Below the pieces are notes generated by a model. That model was not told the DNA's origin, made no database searches, and saw only the letters and a program-made list of their open reading frames with translations. From positions 1,302,001-1,366,000 of the forward strand of contig NZ_CP029487.1 in NCBI RefSeq assembly GCF_002441855.2: a stretch of 64,000 bases of DNA, written 5' to 3'. The DNA is from Eubacterium maltosivorans. GTDB lineage: Bacteria > Bacillota > Clostridia > Eubacteriales > Eubacteriaceae. This document shows, one piece after another, positions 8,722 to 16,227 of the stretch. Position 1 is the stretch's first letter, and each line of letters begins with the position of its first letter. A program made the position numbers and the translations under genes.

Positions 8722-9440
8722 AGGCTGTCCTTTTGCACCAAATGATACTGGTAATCGTAATATTTTTCGCGAATCTCCTTAGCGTGATGTCGGCTGAGTA
8801 TGATCTCTTCGCCGGATTTCATCCTGCAGGTTCCGTTTTTTATTGTCTGGATCGAGCGCATATTGACCACCACTCCGCGCCTGAGCTTAAGCATATCGGC
8901 ATTCAGCTGCGCCTGTATTTTCTTAAGCGTACTGCGCGCCCTGATGACCTCGCCGCTGTTCATATAAATCAGAATATAATTGCTCTGGGATTCCAGTTTC
9001 TCAATTCTTCGCTGATCGATCCTCAGGATCTCCCGGTTTTGATGAACCGTGAGCGGTTCCACCGCTTCATTCCGATGCTTTGCGCACCGCATCAGTGCCT
9101 CGACAACCTGTTTTTGACCGGCGGGCTTCAGAAGGTAATCCACAGCCCTGACACGGTAAGATTCTGAAGCAAACTCGTTTGACATGGTCAAAAAAACAAT
9201 CGCTGCCTCTTGGTTAAGCTCCCGCACAGCCTCTGCCAGCTCAAGCCCGTTCTTTTTCTTTAAAAATATATCGATAAACGCAATGTCCGGCGGCCGTTTT
9301 CTGATAGCCTTCAGACAGCTCTCGGCATCCTCAAATACCTGAAAACAGTGGTCTGGGATCATTTCATTCGCAGCCTCTTCAATCAATTGAGCCGCGTTCT
9401 CTCTGTCCAGAGTATTATCTTCACATAGAATAATGAACAT
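8718..9440 (-). CDS. LytTR-family response regulator
   Basis: A 240-residue two-domain regulator. The receiver domain begins MFIILCEDN, with the phosphoacceptor Asp in IAFIDIFLKKKNG and the conserved Lys in DYLLKPAG. The C-terminal LytTR DNA-binding domain (about residues 135-235) has SQSNYILIYMNSGEVIRARSTL and the RRGVVVNMRSIQ motif. The ATG at 9440 is used because AGAGGTGAGAGG lies just before it; a start at 9467 would sit upstream of this site. It belongs to the kinase operon, and paired repeats before the gene suggest that it activates its own promoter and that of the protease operon. Confidence 0.9.
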   Translation of the reverse strand: MFIILCEDNTLDRENAAQLIEEAANEMIPDHCFQVFEDAESCLKAIRKRPPDIAFIDIFLKKKNGLELAEAVRELNQEAAIVFLTMSNEFASESYRVRAVDYLLKPAGQKQVVEALMRCAKHRNEAVEPLTVHQNREILRIDQRRIEKLESQSNYILIYMNSGEVIRARSTLKKIQAQLNADMLKLRRGVVVNMRSIQTIKNGTCRMKSGEEIILSRHHAKEIREKYYDYQYHLVQKDSL

Positions 9441-9489
9441 AAGCCTCTCACCTCTTGTTGACGCCACCTGTATAGGGCGGTATGATTAT

Positions 9490-9498
9490 ATTATAGCA
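9490..9498 (-). promoter_or_regulatory. Extended -10 promoter of the LytTR two-component operon
   Basis: The minus strand reads TGC-TATAAT, an extended -10 some 50 bases before the ATG at 9440. The -35 hexamer (9513-9518, CACAAA) is poor, consistent with activation from the adjacent repeats. Confidence 0.6.
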
Positions 9499-9519
9499 TT
9501 GATTTTCAAAATTTTGTGA

Positions 9520-9548
9520 ACCGTTTATCATAAATTTTAACCGTTCAC
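9520..9548 (+). promoter_or_regulatory. Paired LytTR half-sites upstream of the regulator gene
   Basis: ACCGTTTAT (9520-9528) matches WMMGTTNRK at all nine positions and ACCGTTCAC (9540-9548) at eight. They are direct repeats with a 20-bp period, followed by CA, 30 and 50 bases from the -10 element. This is the same geometry as at 7330-7358. Autoregulation is inferred. Confidence 0.65.
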
Positions 9549-9555
9549 CAAATTT

Positions 9556-9594
9556 AAAAGCCCTGCTCTCATGAAGAAAGCAGGGCTTTTTATT
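9556..9594 (-). terminator. Terminator of the zinc-ribbon gene
   Basis: The arms AAAAGCCCTGC and GCAGGGCTTTT surround a 13-base loop. The hairpin lies directly after the stop codon of the minus-strand gene ending at 9596, and the arm's own T-run supplies the tail. Confidence 0.8.
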
Positions 9595-9595
9595 T

Positions 9596-10225
9596 TTAAT
9601 AATAGTAGTAATTGCCAAAGGCCAGAATCATGGCGACAATGGAACCGAAAAACATAAAGGAAATGACCACGCCAATGGCCATGATGATCAGCTGCGCCCT
9701 CGCGTAATTCTTTTTGTTTGGGTCAATATCGTTGGCCGCGCTCCAATAGATCAGCATGATGAGGTTAACAATAGGGATACAGACGAGAAACAGGGTGAGC
9801 AGCCACTCGCCCAGCCCCATTATTTTGGGTACCGGTCCGTCTGCTGCCGACCGCACAGGCTCTGGACGTTCCGGCTCATTTTCAAAAGCGTTTTTATAAT
9901 CCGCTGCAGCCGGGGACAGCTCTGCTGTTTCCGGCGCTGCGTCCTCGCCGCAGCTGTTGTCGTCAATCATGGATGCAATGACCACATCGGCTGCGTCGTC
10001 CGGGTTCTCTTCGTCACCGATTTCGACTGGTTTTTCTTCCTCCGGCGTATCACAGCTGGTGTTTTCAATTTTGGCGGCAAATACATCTGCCGCATCGCCC
10101 GGGTCTTCTGCCGGGAATGCTTCGGCCATTTTTGTTTCGTCCGGTTTCAGCTCTGCTCCGCAATTGGAACACACCTTATCCTCTGGGTCGATGCCGACAT
10201 AACAATTTGGGCAGTACTTGGTCAT
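9596..10225 (-). CDS. Zinc-ribbon membrane protein of unknown function
   Basis: A 209-residue protein. The N-terminus is a CxxC-x12-CxxC zinc ribbon (CPNCYVGIDPEDKVCSNCG), followed by about 95 acidic, disordered residues in which two similar blocks recur (PGDAADVFAAKIENTSCD and PDDAADVVIASMIDDNSCG). Two hydrophobic segments near the C-terminus (LGEWLLTLFLVCIPIVN and the final AQLIIMAIGVVIS stretch) anchor it. A purine-rich AAAAGGAAGTG site precedes the ATG. It lies 36 bases downstream of the cyclophilin gene and may share its transcript. No function can be assigned. Confidence 0.75.
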   Translation of the reverse strand: MTKYCPNCYVGIDPEDKVCSNCGAELKPDETKMAEAFPAEDPGDAADVFAAKIENTSCDTPEEEKPVEIGDEENPDDAADVVIASMIDDNSCGEDAAPETAELSPAAADYKNAFENEPERPEPVRSAADGPVPKIMGLGEWLLTLFLVCIPIVNLIMLIYWSAANDIDPNKKNYARAQLIIMAIGVVISFMFFGSIVAMILAFGNYYYY

Positions 10226-10261
10226 AAGATCACTTCCTTTTCGTTTATTTGAACACGGTGT

Positions 10262-10756
10262 TTACTCTTCGATCACGTAAACCCGTTTCATTACCTGGTC
10301 TTCATATGGTTTATCCATGTAGTCACGGTCTGCGTTTACGATTTCGTCCGCTGCTTCCATGCCTTCTGTCACAGCGCCAAAGGCTGCGTACTGGCCGTCA
10401 AGATGCGGCGCGTCCTCGACCATGATAAAGAACTGGGAACCGGCAGAATCCGGGCTCGCTGAGCGCGCCATGGAGAGCACGCCTCTTTTGTGTTTCAGGT
10501 TATTTTCGACGCCATTGGCTGCGAACTCACCCTTGATGGTATGTCCCGGGCCACCGGTGCCAGTGCCGCTTGGGCAGCCGCCCTGGATCATAAAGCCGGG
10601 AATCACACGGTGGAAAATCAGGCCGTCATAAAAGCCGTCCTTTACCAGATTTAAAAAGTTTTCAACACTGATCGGCGCAATGTCCGGATACAGCTCTACC
10701 TTGATGGTCTTTCCATTTGCCAGCTCAATGCCGACAACAGGTTTTTTTTCACTCAT
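10262..10756 (-). CDS. Cyclophilin-type peptidyl-prolyl cis-trans isomerase
   Basis: A 164-residue single-domain cyclophilin without signal peptide, so cytoplasmic. Core motifs are visible: FHRVIPGFMIQGGCPSGTGTGG with the catalytic Arg, AGSQFFIM, and the LDGQYAAFGAVTEGM loop. It catalyses isomerization of Xaa-Pro bonds and assists folding. The start is set at the ATG at 10756, which follows GGAGG at ideal distance; an in-frame TTG 12 bases upstream is rejected. Confidence 0.93.
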   Translation of the reverse strand: MSEKKPVVGIELANGKTIKVELYPDIAPISVENFLNLVKDGFYDGLIFHRVIPGFMIQGGCPSGTGTGGPGHTIKGEFAANGVENNLKHKRGVLSMARSASPDSAGSQFFIMVEDAPHLDGQYAAFGAVTEGMEAADEIVNADRDYMDKPYEDQVMKRVYVIEE

Positions 10757-10830
10757 AATTTCCTCCAAATGGTTGATATAAGATTAATACCCTAATGATA
10801 CACTAAAATATCAAAAAAGAAAAGCATAGC

Positions 10831-11562
10831 TTAGCGGTCACTCACCAGTTCTTTTACAAAATCTGTGGCCGGATGGTTCCTTATGTTCTCTGGGGTGTCT
10901 ATCTGTACCAGACCGCCATGGTCCATGACAGCCACGCGGGTGCCCAGTTTTAAGGCCTCCCGGATATCATGGGTGATAAACACAATGGTCACGCCCAGCT
11001 CGCGGTGGATACGCAATATCTCATCCTGAAGCATGCGCCTGGTGATCTCGTCGACAGCCCCAAAGGGCTCGTCCATTAACAGAATCTCCGGCGCTGCGGC
11101 CAGTGACCGGGCAATGCCCACCCGCTGCTGCTGTCCGCCGGACAGCTCACTGGGATAACGGTCCAGCAAACTCTGGTCAAGCCCCACAATTTTGACCAGG
11201 CGCGCCACAGCTGCCTCGGTCTTCTGCCGGTTCTGCCTGTTTAAAAGGCTGGGAACATAAGCAATGTTTTTCCGCACCGTCATATGCGGGAACAGCCCTA
11301 CCCCCTGGATAGCATAGCCAATGTTCCGGCGCAAAGCGATGAGGTCGGTCTTTGAGATATCCTGCCCCTGCACACATACAGTACCTGTGTCGGGGATCAG
11401 CAGCCCGTTGATCATCTTGAGCAGAGTTGTCTTTCCGCAGCCGGAGCTTCCGATAATAGTCAGAAACTCTCCCTTACCGATATCCAGGCTGAACCGCTCC
11501 AGAATGGCTTCGTCACCGTATGCCTTGGTGACGTCCACAAACCGGATAATGGGCTCACTCAT
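10831..11562 (-). CDS. Osmoprotectant (glycine betaine/choline-type) ABC transporter ATPase
   Basis: A 243-residue ABC ATPase that powers the permease and binding protein encoded just upstream. It shows Walker A GSSGCGKTTLLKMI, signature LSGGQQQRVGIARSLA, Walker B ILLMDEPFGAVD and the switch His in VIFITHDIREA. It is shorter than OpuCA/ProV proteins because the C-terminal CBS pair is absent, so ionic-strength sensing through CBS domains is not expected. The gene overlaps the binding-protein gene by 8 bases, indicating coupled translation. Confidence 0.92.
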   Translation of the reverse strand: MSEPIIRFVDVTKAYGDEAILERFSLDIGKGEFLTIIGSSGCGKTTLLKMINGLLIPDTGTVCVQGQDISKTDLIALRRNIGYAIQGVGLFPHMTVRKNIAYVPSLLNRQNRQKTEAAVARLVKIVGLDQSLLDRYPSELSGGQQQRVGIARSLAAAPEILLMDEPFGAVDEITRRMLQDEILRIHRELGVTIVFITHDIREALKLGTRVAVMDHGGLVQIDTPENIRNHPATDFVKELVSDR

Positions 11563-12472
11563 TGATCAGACCCTTACTCTTGAGAAATTCCATGGCGACG
11601 TCGTGCTCATCCCTGCTGTTAACCTCCAGGTCATAATTCATTTTAGACATCTCCTCATTGGTGATGATACCGTCCATTTTTTTCAGCACACCCTCCAGCT
11701 CTGGATATCTTTCCAACGTGTCTTCCCGCACAACGGTACCACAGTAGTAATTCTTAAAAAAGCCTTTGTCATCTGTCAGGGATACCGCGTCGGCCACAGA
11801 CAGCTGCCCATCGGTGGTATAGGCGTTAATAACGTCCACCTCGCCAGAATTCAGGGCGTTGTATTTAAGACCAATGTCCATGTCCATATGATCCTTAAAG
11901 CTGAAGCCATAGGCATCACAGAGTGCCTGATAGCCGTCCTCACGTTCGTAGAAGTCCGGATTGGCACCAAAGGTGATCTCCGGGGTGTATCTGGCCATGT
12001 CGGAGAAGGTTTTAATGTTGTATTTATCCGCGATCTCCTTACGCAGCGCCAGGGTGTAGGTGTTGTTAAAGCCGTACATACCTACCCATTTAAGACCAAA
12101 CTGTGCATCGTACTCGTCGGTCAGGGTATTCCACAGGGTCTCGTCATCTGGGTACTCGGTTTTTTTCAGGATGTTGTTCCAGGCTGTGCCAGTGTACTCG
12201 GGGTACAAATCAAAATCTCCCTTAATCAGCGCAGGGTGGATATTGCTGGTGCCGCCGCCCACACCTTTGGTGATCTCCACATTCAGGTCTGTGTTTTCCT
12301 GAATCAGGATGGACAGCATTTCTCCCAGGATCAGCTGTTCCGTCATGGGCTTGGTGGCGATCTTAACAGTGCCGCTTTCCTTCTGTCCGCCTGTACTGCA
12401 CCCAGTGATCATGCTCACGCCAAGCACCAGCGCCAATGCCAGTGCTCCGATTTTTTTTGTTTTCTTTTTCAT
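11555..12472 (-). CDS. Osmoprotectant ABC transporter substrate-binding lipoprotein
   Basis: A 305-residue lipoprotein. Signal sequence MKKKTKKIGALALALVLGV leads to the lipobox MITGC. The mature part is a type II binding protein of the OpuCC/ProX family, with KIATKPMTEQLILGEML, GVGGGTSNIHPALIKGD and DLYPEYTGTAWN. These proteins bind quaternary ammonium osmolytes through an aromatic cage, but the exact ligand cannot be read here. It overlaps the permease gene by 4 bases and the ATPase gene by 8. Confidence 0.92.
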   Translation of the reverse strand: MKKKTKKIGALALALVLGVSMITGCSTGGQKESGTVKIATKPMTEQLILGEMLSILIQENTDLNVEITKGVGGGTSNIHPALIKGDFDLYPEYTGTAWNNILKKTEYPDDETLWNTLTDEYDAQFGLKWVGMYGFNNTYTLALRKEIADKYNIKTFSDMARYTPEITFGANPDFYEREDGYQALCDAYGFSFKDHMDMDIGLKYNALNSGEVDVINAYTTDGQLSVADAVSLTDDKGFFKNYYCGTVVREDTLERYPELEGVLKKMDGIITNEEMSKMNYDLEVNSRDEHDVAMEFLKSKGLINE

Positions 12473-13113
12473 GCAATCAATCTCCTCTTTCTGTTGATTA
12501 TTTTAACAATCAGCCCAATCCCAAAATCTAAGATCAGGGCCAAAAGTGCGATAAGAATACTTCCGGCCACGGTCATGGCCATGTTGCTGGTAGTAATCCC
12601 CCTGTAAATGGCGACCCCCAGTCCGCCAGCTCCGATGAAGGAGGCAATGCCAGTCAGGGCAATCGTCATCACCACCATGTTCCTGAACCCTGTCAGAATG
12701 ACTGGAAGGGCCAGGGGTAGCTTGATCCTATAAAGAATCTGAAAATCTGTGCTGCCCATGCCCCGGGCTGCCTCGATCACTGCCGGGCTGATCCCGGTGA
12801 TGCCGGTCACGGTGTTGCGCACCATGGGCAGCAGGGCGTACACGGTCAAGGCGATGATGGCCGTTGTGTTTCCAATGCCGGTAAAGGGGATCAAAAACCC
12901 AAGAAGGGCAATGGACGGGATGGTATAGATCACGTTGGTGGTTCCCAGAACAATGGGCGACACTCTGGGGTGCTCGCTCACGATTACCCCAAGCACCAGA
13001 CCGATCACTGCCGCGATGGCAATGGCTGTGCCCGAGATCCGCAGGTGCTGAAGAGTCAGTTGTAAGAAAAAGTCCCCTCGTTCTGTATATAAACTCAATA
13101 TTTCTTCTAGCAA
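12469..13113 (-). CDS. Osmoprotectant ABC transporter permease
   Basis: A 214-residue integral membrane protein with five to six hydrophobic helices and the ABC permease EAA-type loop (EAARGMGSTDFQILYRIKLPLALP). It starts with TTG, supported by AAAGGAG eight bases upstream. It is the first gene of the three-gene transporter operon. Only one permease gene is present, so the pore is presumably a homodimer. Confidence 0.92.
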   Translation of the reverse strand: MLEEILSLYTERGDFFLQLTLQHLRISGTAIAIAAVIGLVLGVIVSEHPRVSPIVLGTTNVIYTIPSIALLGFLIPFTGIGNTTAIIALTVYALLPMVRNTVTGITGISPAVIEAARGMGSTDFQILYRIKLPLALPVILTGFRNMVVMTIALTGIASFIGAGGLGVAIYRGITTSNMAMTVAGSILIALLALILDFGIGLIVKIINRKRRLIA

Positions 13114-13156
13114 AATTTCACTCCTTTATTCATTGCCGATTAATGATACCGCTATT

Positions 13157-13165
13157 ATTATAACA
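13157..13165 (-). promoter_or_regulatory. Extended -10 promoter of the osmoprotectant operon
   Basis: The minus strand reads TGT-TATAAT, starting about 10 bases after the T-run of the terminator of the upstream gene. Confidence 0.5.
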
Positions 13166-13180
13166 TAAAGAAAAACAATA

Positions 13181-13208
13181 AAAAACCGCCGCATTGCCGC
13201 GGCGGCTT
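13181..13208 (-). terminator. Terminator of the PerR-like gene
   Basis: The arms GCCGCCGC and GCGGCGG are followed by TTTTTTATT on the minus strand, right after the stop at 13222. Confidence 0.85.
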
Positions 13209-13221
13209 TACAGTGTCTGCC

Positions 13222-13641
13222 TTAAGCAGACTGTGAATACAAAGCGATATCCAAATGATCAAGTGTAACGTCCTCGGGAAGCTTATCCTTCAGGTAATCC
13301 TTCAGCAGCACTTCCAGGTCATTGTCAAAATAATCTTCAATCTGATTGGTCTTCTTGTTAAAGATATGAACATGAAAACCCGTGCGCGCATCAAAACGCA
13401 TAACTTCGTTATGATCGTGCAGCTTCAAGATCAATCCTTTTTCCTCGAACGTCTCAAGAATGTTATAGATGGTTCCAACAGACATGATGCTACCTTCATT
13501 TTTCAGTTTATCCATGAGCATCTCAGCGCTGGGATGTTCATCCGTTTCTGAAAGAACTTTTAATACGCTTATTCTCTGTGGCGTTGCTTTTAAACCCACA
13601 CTCTTAATCCGTTCTCTGTATTCTTGTAAATCTGCATTCAT
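13222..13641 (-). CDS. Cysteine-free PerR-like Fur-family regulator
   Basis: A 139-residue Fur-superfamily protein: winged helix with LKATPQRISVLKVL and MSVGTIYNILETFEEKGL, then a short dimerization domain. Residues equivalent to the PerR regulatory metal site are all present: His in DEHPSAE, Asp in RFDART, two His in FHVHIF and Asp in IEDYFDND. Both CxxC structural zinc motifs are absent, and the whole protein has no cysteine. ATG 13641 has AGGAG 11 bases upstream; a GTG at 13653 directly abuts that site and is rejected. Peroxide or metal sensing is likely, but targets are not visible here. A consensus promoter overlaps an inverted repeat, suggesting autoregulation. Confidence 0.85.
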   Translation of the reverse strand: MNADLQEYRERIKSVGLKATPQRISVLKVLSETDEHPSAEMLMDKLKNEGSIMSVGTIYNILETFEEKGLILKLHDHNEVMRFDARTGFHVHIFNKKTNQIEDYFDNDLEVLLKDYLKDKLPEDVTLDHLDIALYSQSA

Positions 13642-13663
13642 CTTTAGAACCACTCCTAGATAA

Positions 13664-13706
13664 TAATTGATGACATAATTATACTGAATCTCCCAAAATT
13701 TGTCAA
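13664..13706 (-). promoter_or_regulatory. Consensus promoter with overlapping inverted repeat before the PerR-like gene
   Basis: TTGACA (13701-13706) and TATAAT (13678-13683) on the minus strand are separated by exactly 17 bp. An inverted repeat ATAATT-N8-AATTAT overlaps and follows the -10 and resembles an AT-rich Per/Fur box, though it is not a perfect 7-1-7 box. Confidence 0.7.
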
Positions 13707-13850
13707 CCTTTGTTAACTTTTCTTTATAAAGATAAAGACTTTTTCCGAAAAAACAGCTCTCATTCCATACGCACCGTTTTTTATTCTAACATGTTTTTGA
13801 TCATAAAGCATTAGGAATCTTGATGTATTTAAAAAAATACATCCTACGAA

Positions 13851-16220
13851 CTACAGCTCGACAACGGTTACGCCAGAGCCTCCCTCGTTCGGTGCGCCCA
13901 GCCGGAAATCCTTGATCAGACTGTTATCTTTGAGATAGGCGTGTATGACCTGCCGCAGCTTGCCAGTGCCCTTACCGTGGACAATCATGAGCTGATGCGT
14001 TCCTGAGACCACCGCGTCGCTGATCATTTTGTCCACCAGATACAGGGATTCCTCCCCGTTTTTACCCCGAAGATCCAGCTTGGTGTCCATGGTATGGCGG
14101 TCTGCGCTTTTGTAGCTGATTTTCTTTTCCTTTGGCTTGGCAATGGCCTTGGATTTGGTCAGGTCAGCCAGCCCCACTTTCAGCTTCATATTATCAGTCT
14201 GGACCATGACACTGTTATCCTTTGGCATGATCTTAACCACCTCACCCTCCTTGTGGAGGCTCTTGACGTGGACCTTCATACCTGTTTTGATATCGTCGAT
14301 ATCCAGTTCCTCGTCCTCCTCGGGTCGGGCGATTTTATACATATCAAAAATATTCTTTTCCTGATTCTTAATCTTTCTTCTCAGGGCCTCCAGCTTTTTA
14401 TTGTCCTTGACGCTCTGGGCAGTGGTTTCCTGAATATAGCGAATCTCCTTGTAGATTTCCTCAGTCTCCTGCCGCGTGTCCCGTACAATGGCGCTGGCCT
14501 CTTCCTGGGCACGCTCGATGATTTCAGCGCTCGCCGCCCTGGCTTTCTCCCGCTCATCTGCCATTTCAGCCTTCATGTCCTCGATCTGGCGTCTCAAGCG
14601 CAGGATTTCCTCATGCTCAGCCTCTGTCTTTTTCCGTTTTTCCTCAATTTTAATCAAAGTCTCCTCAAAACGGATGGCTTCATTTTCAATGAGCTTTTTG
14701 GACGCTTCGATGATGTCCTCACTCAGCCCCAACCGCCTGGCGATTTCGAAGGCGTTGGATTTTCCTGGCACACCAATGAGCAGCCTGAAGGTAGGGCGCA
14801 GCGTAGCCACGTCAAACTCGACCGATGCGTTGACCACCCCACGGGTAACCAGGGCGTATTCCTTGAGCTCGCTGTAATGTGTGGTAGACACGCTGGTCAC
14901 GCCCCGCTCATGCAGGGTATTCAGGATTGAGATTGCCAGGGCAGCCCCCTCGGTGGGGTCAGTACCTGCGCCCAGCTCATCAAAGAGCACCAGCGCGTCG
15001 GCGTCGGCATTCCTCATAATGTCCACAATGTTGGTCATGTGGGAGGAGAAGGTGCTAAGACTTTGCTCAATGCTCTGTTCGTCACCGATGTCGGCGTAAA
15101 TATTTTTGTATACCCGTGTGCCGCTTCCCTCTTTGACTGGGACAAACAGCCCAGACTGCACCATGAGGTTCAGCAAACCGATGGTTTTCAGGGTAACCGT
15201 CTTACCGCCTGTGTTGGGCCCGGTGATGATCATGGTGTCGATGTTCTCATCCATATAAATGTCCGAAGCCACCACCACCTTAGGGTCAATGAGAGGATGG
15301 CGTCCTTTGATGAAGTGGATTTTCCCCTCCTCACTCACACGGGTGAGCACACCGCCGATGGCCAGGCCGTATTTGCCCTTTGCGAACTGGAAATCCAGCT
15401 CCACCAACAGGTTGTAATCCTCGATAACCTCCTCTTTATAGTTCGCGACCTTTTCGGACAGCTCTTTGAGGATACGGATAATTTCCTTTTCCTCCTCAGC
15501 GGCCAGCACCTTGAGGTCGTTGTTGAGCTCTACCACAGCCAGAGGCTCGATATAAAGCGTGGCGCCGCTGGCCGACCGGTCCAGCACAATACCGGGAATC
15601 TGCCCACGGTACTCCTGCTTGACGGGCACTACGTACCGGTTGTTACGGATGGTGATGATACGCTCCTGCAGATACTTTTCGTTCTGCGACGCGGAAATAA
15701 TACCGTTCAGCTTGTCGGAGATGCGTGTGTTCTTAAAGTTGATCTCCCTCCGAATACGTGAGAGCTCCCGTGAGGCGTTGTCTGCCATCTCGCCCTCTGA
15801 CAGAATCTTATGGCTGATTTCCTTTTCCAGCTCCTCGCAGGGGGCCAGCAGGGTAAACAGATTTTTAAGCTGATCCAGTGTTTCGAGCTGGGTATCATTG
15901 TAATAATAGTTTTCCATATCTTTGACGATGCGCAGCAGAGACGCGACGGCCAGCAGCTCCTTCATGGAGAGCATGGCCCCGATGGATGCCCGATGCACAT
16001 AGTCGCTGGTATTCTTAATTTCGGAAAGTGGCGGACGCCCGTTGCGCAGCATCATGTTAAGTGCTTCACCCGTAACGCCAAGAGCCCTTTCCACCTCGTA
16101 GACGGTCTCATAGGGAACCAGGGCGGCGGCCCGCTCCTTTGCCCCCTCGCTGACACAGTGTCCCTTGAGTATTTCAAGTATTTTAGGGTACTCCAGTACC
16201 TTCAGACTTCGTTTGTCCAT
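13851..16220 (-). CDS. mutS2: MutS2 endonuclease/ATPase
   Basis: A 789-residue MutS2. The MutS core contains the Walker A ITGPNTGGKTVTLKT and the Walker B segment VLFDELGAGTDPTEGAALA. A coiled-coil, basic linker follows, then a C-terminal Smr nuclease domain with LDLRGKNGEESL and IVHGKGTGKLR. MutS2 proteins suppress recombination and, in Bacillus, also rescue collided ribosomes. The ATG at 16220 is the only good start before the core; GAGGAG lies 15 bases upstream inside the end of the preceding gene. It follows the U32 peptidase gene by 7 bases, so the two are co-transcribed. Confidence 0.95.
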   Translation of the reverse strand: MDKRSLKVLEYPKILEILKGHCVSEGAKERAAALVPYETVYEVERALGVTGEALNMMLRNGRPPLSEIKNTSDYVHRASIGAMLSMKELLAVASLLRIVKDMENYYYNDTQLETLDQLKNLFTLLAPCEELEKEISHKILSEGEMADNASRELSRIRREINFKNTRISDKLNGIISASQNEKYLQERIITIRNNRYVVPVKQEYRGQIPGIVLDRSASGATLYIEPLAVVELNNDLKVLAAEEEKEIIRILKELSEKVANYKEEVIEDYNLLVELDFQFAKGKYGLAIGGVLTRVSEEGKIHFIKGRHPLIDPKVVVASDIYMDENIDTMIITGPNTGGKTVTLKTIGLLNLMVQSGLFVPVKEGSGTRVYKNIYADIGDEQSIEQSLSTFSSHMTNIVDIMRNADADALVLFDELGAGTDPTEGAALAISILNTLHERGVTSVSTTHYSELKEYALVTRGVVNASVEFDVATLRPTFRLLIGVPGKSNAFEIARRLGLSEDIIEASKKLIENEAIRFEETLIKIEEKRKKTEAEHEEILRLRRQIEDMKAEMADEREKARAASAEIIERAQEEASAIVRDTRQETEEIYKEIRYIQETTAQSVKDNKKLEALRRKIKNQEKNIFDMYKIARPEEDEELDIDDIKTGMKVHVKSLHKEGEVVKIMPKDNSVMVQTDNMKLKVGLADLTKSKAIAKPKEKKISYKSADRHTMDTKLDLRGKNGEESLYLVDKMISDAVVSGTHQLMIVHGKGTGKLRQVIHAYLKDNSLIKDFRLGAPNEGGSGVTVVEL

Positions 16221-16227
16221 TTTATCG

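Noticed and set aside
11321-12607. A 428-codon open frame on the plus strand across the osmoprotectant operon
   Set aside because: It is antisense to two well-supported genes, has low-complexity His/Val/Leu-rich composition, no ribosome site and no recognisable motif.
14094-15761. Long plus-strand open frames opposite mutS2
   Set aside because: They are antisense shadows of conserved MutS2 motifs.
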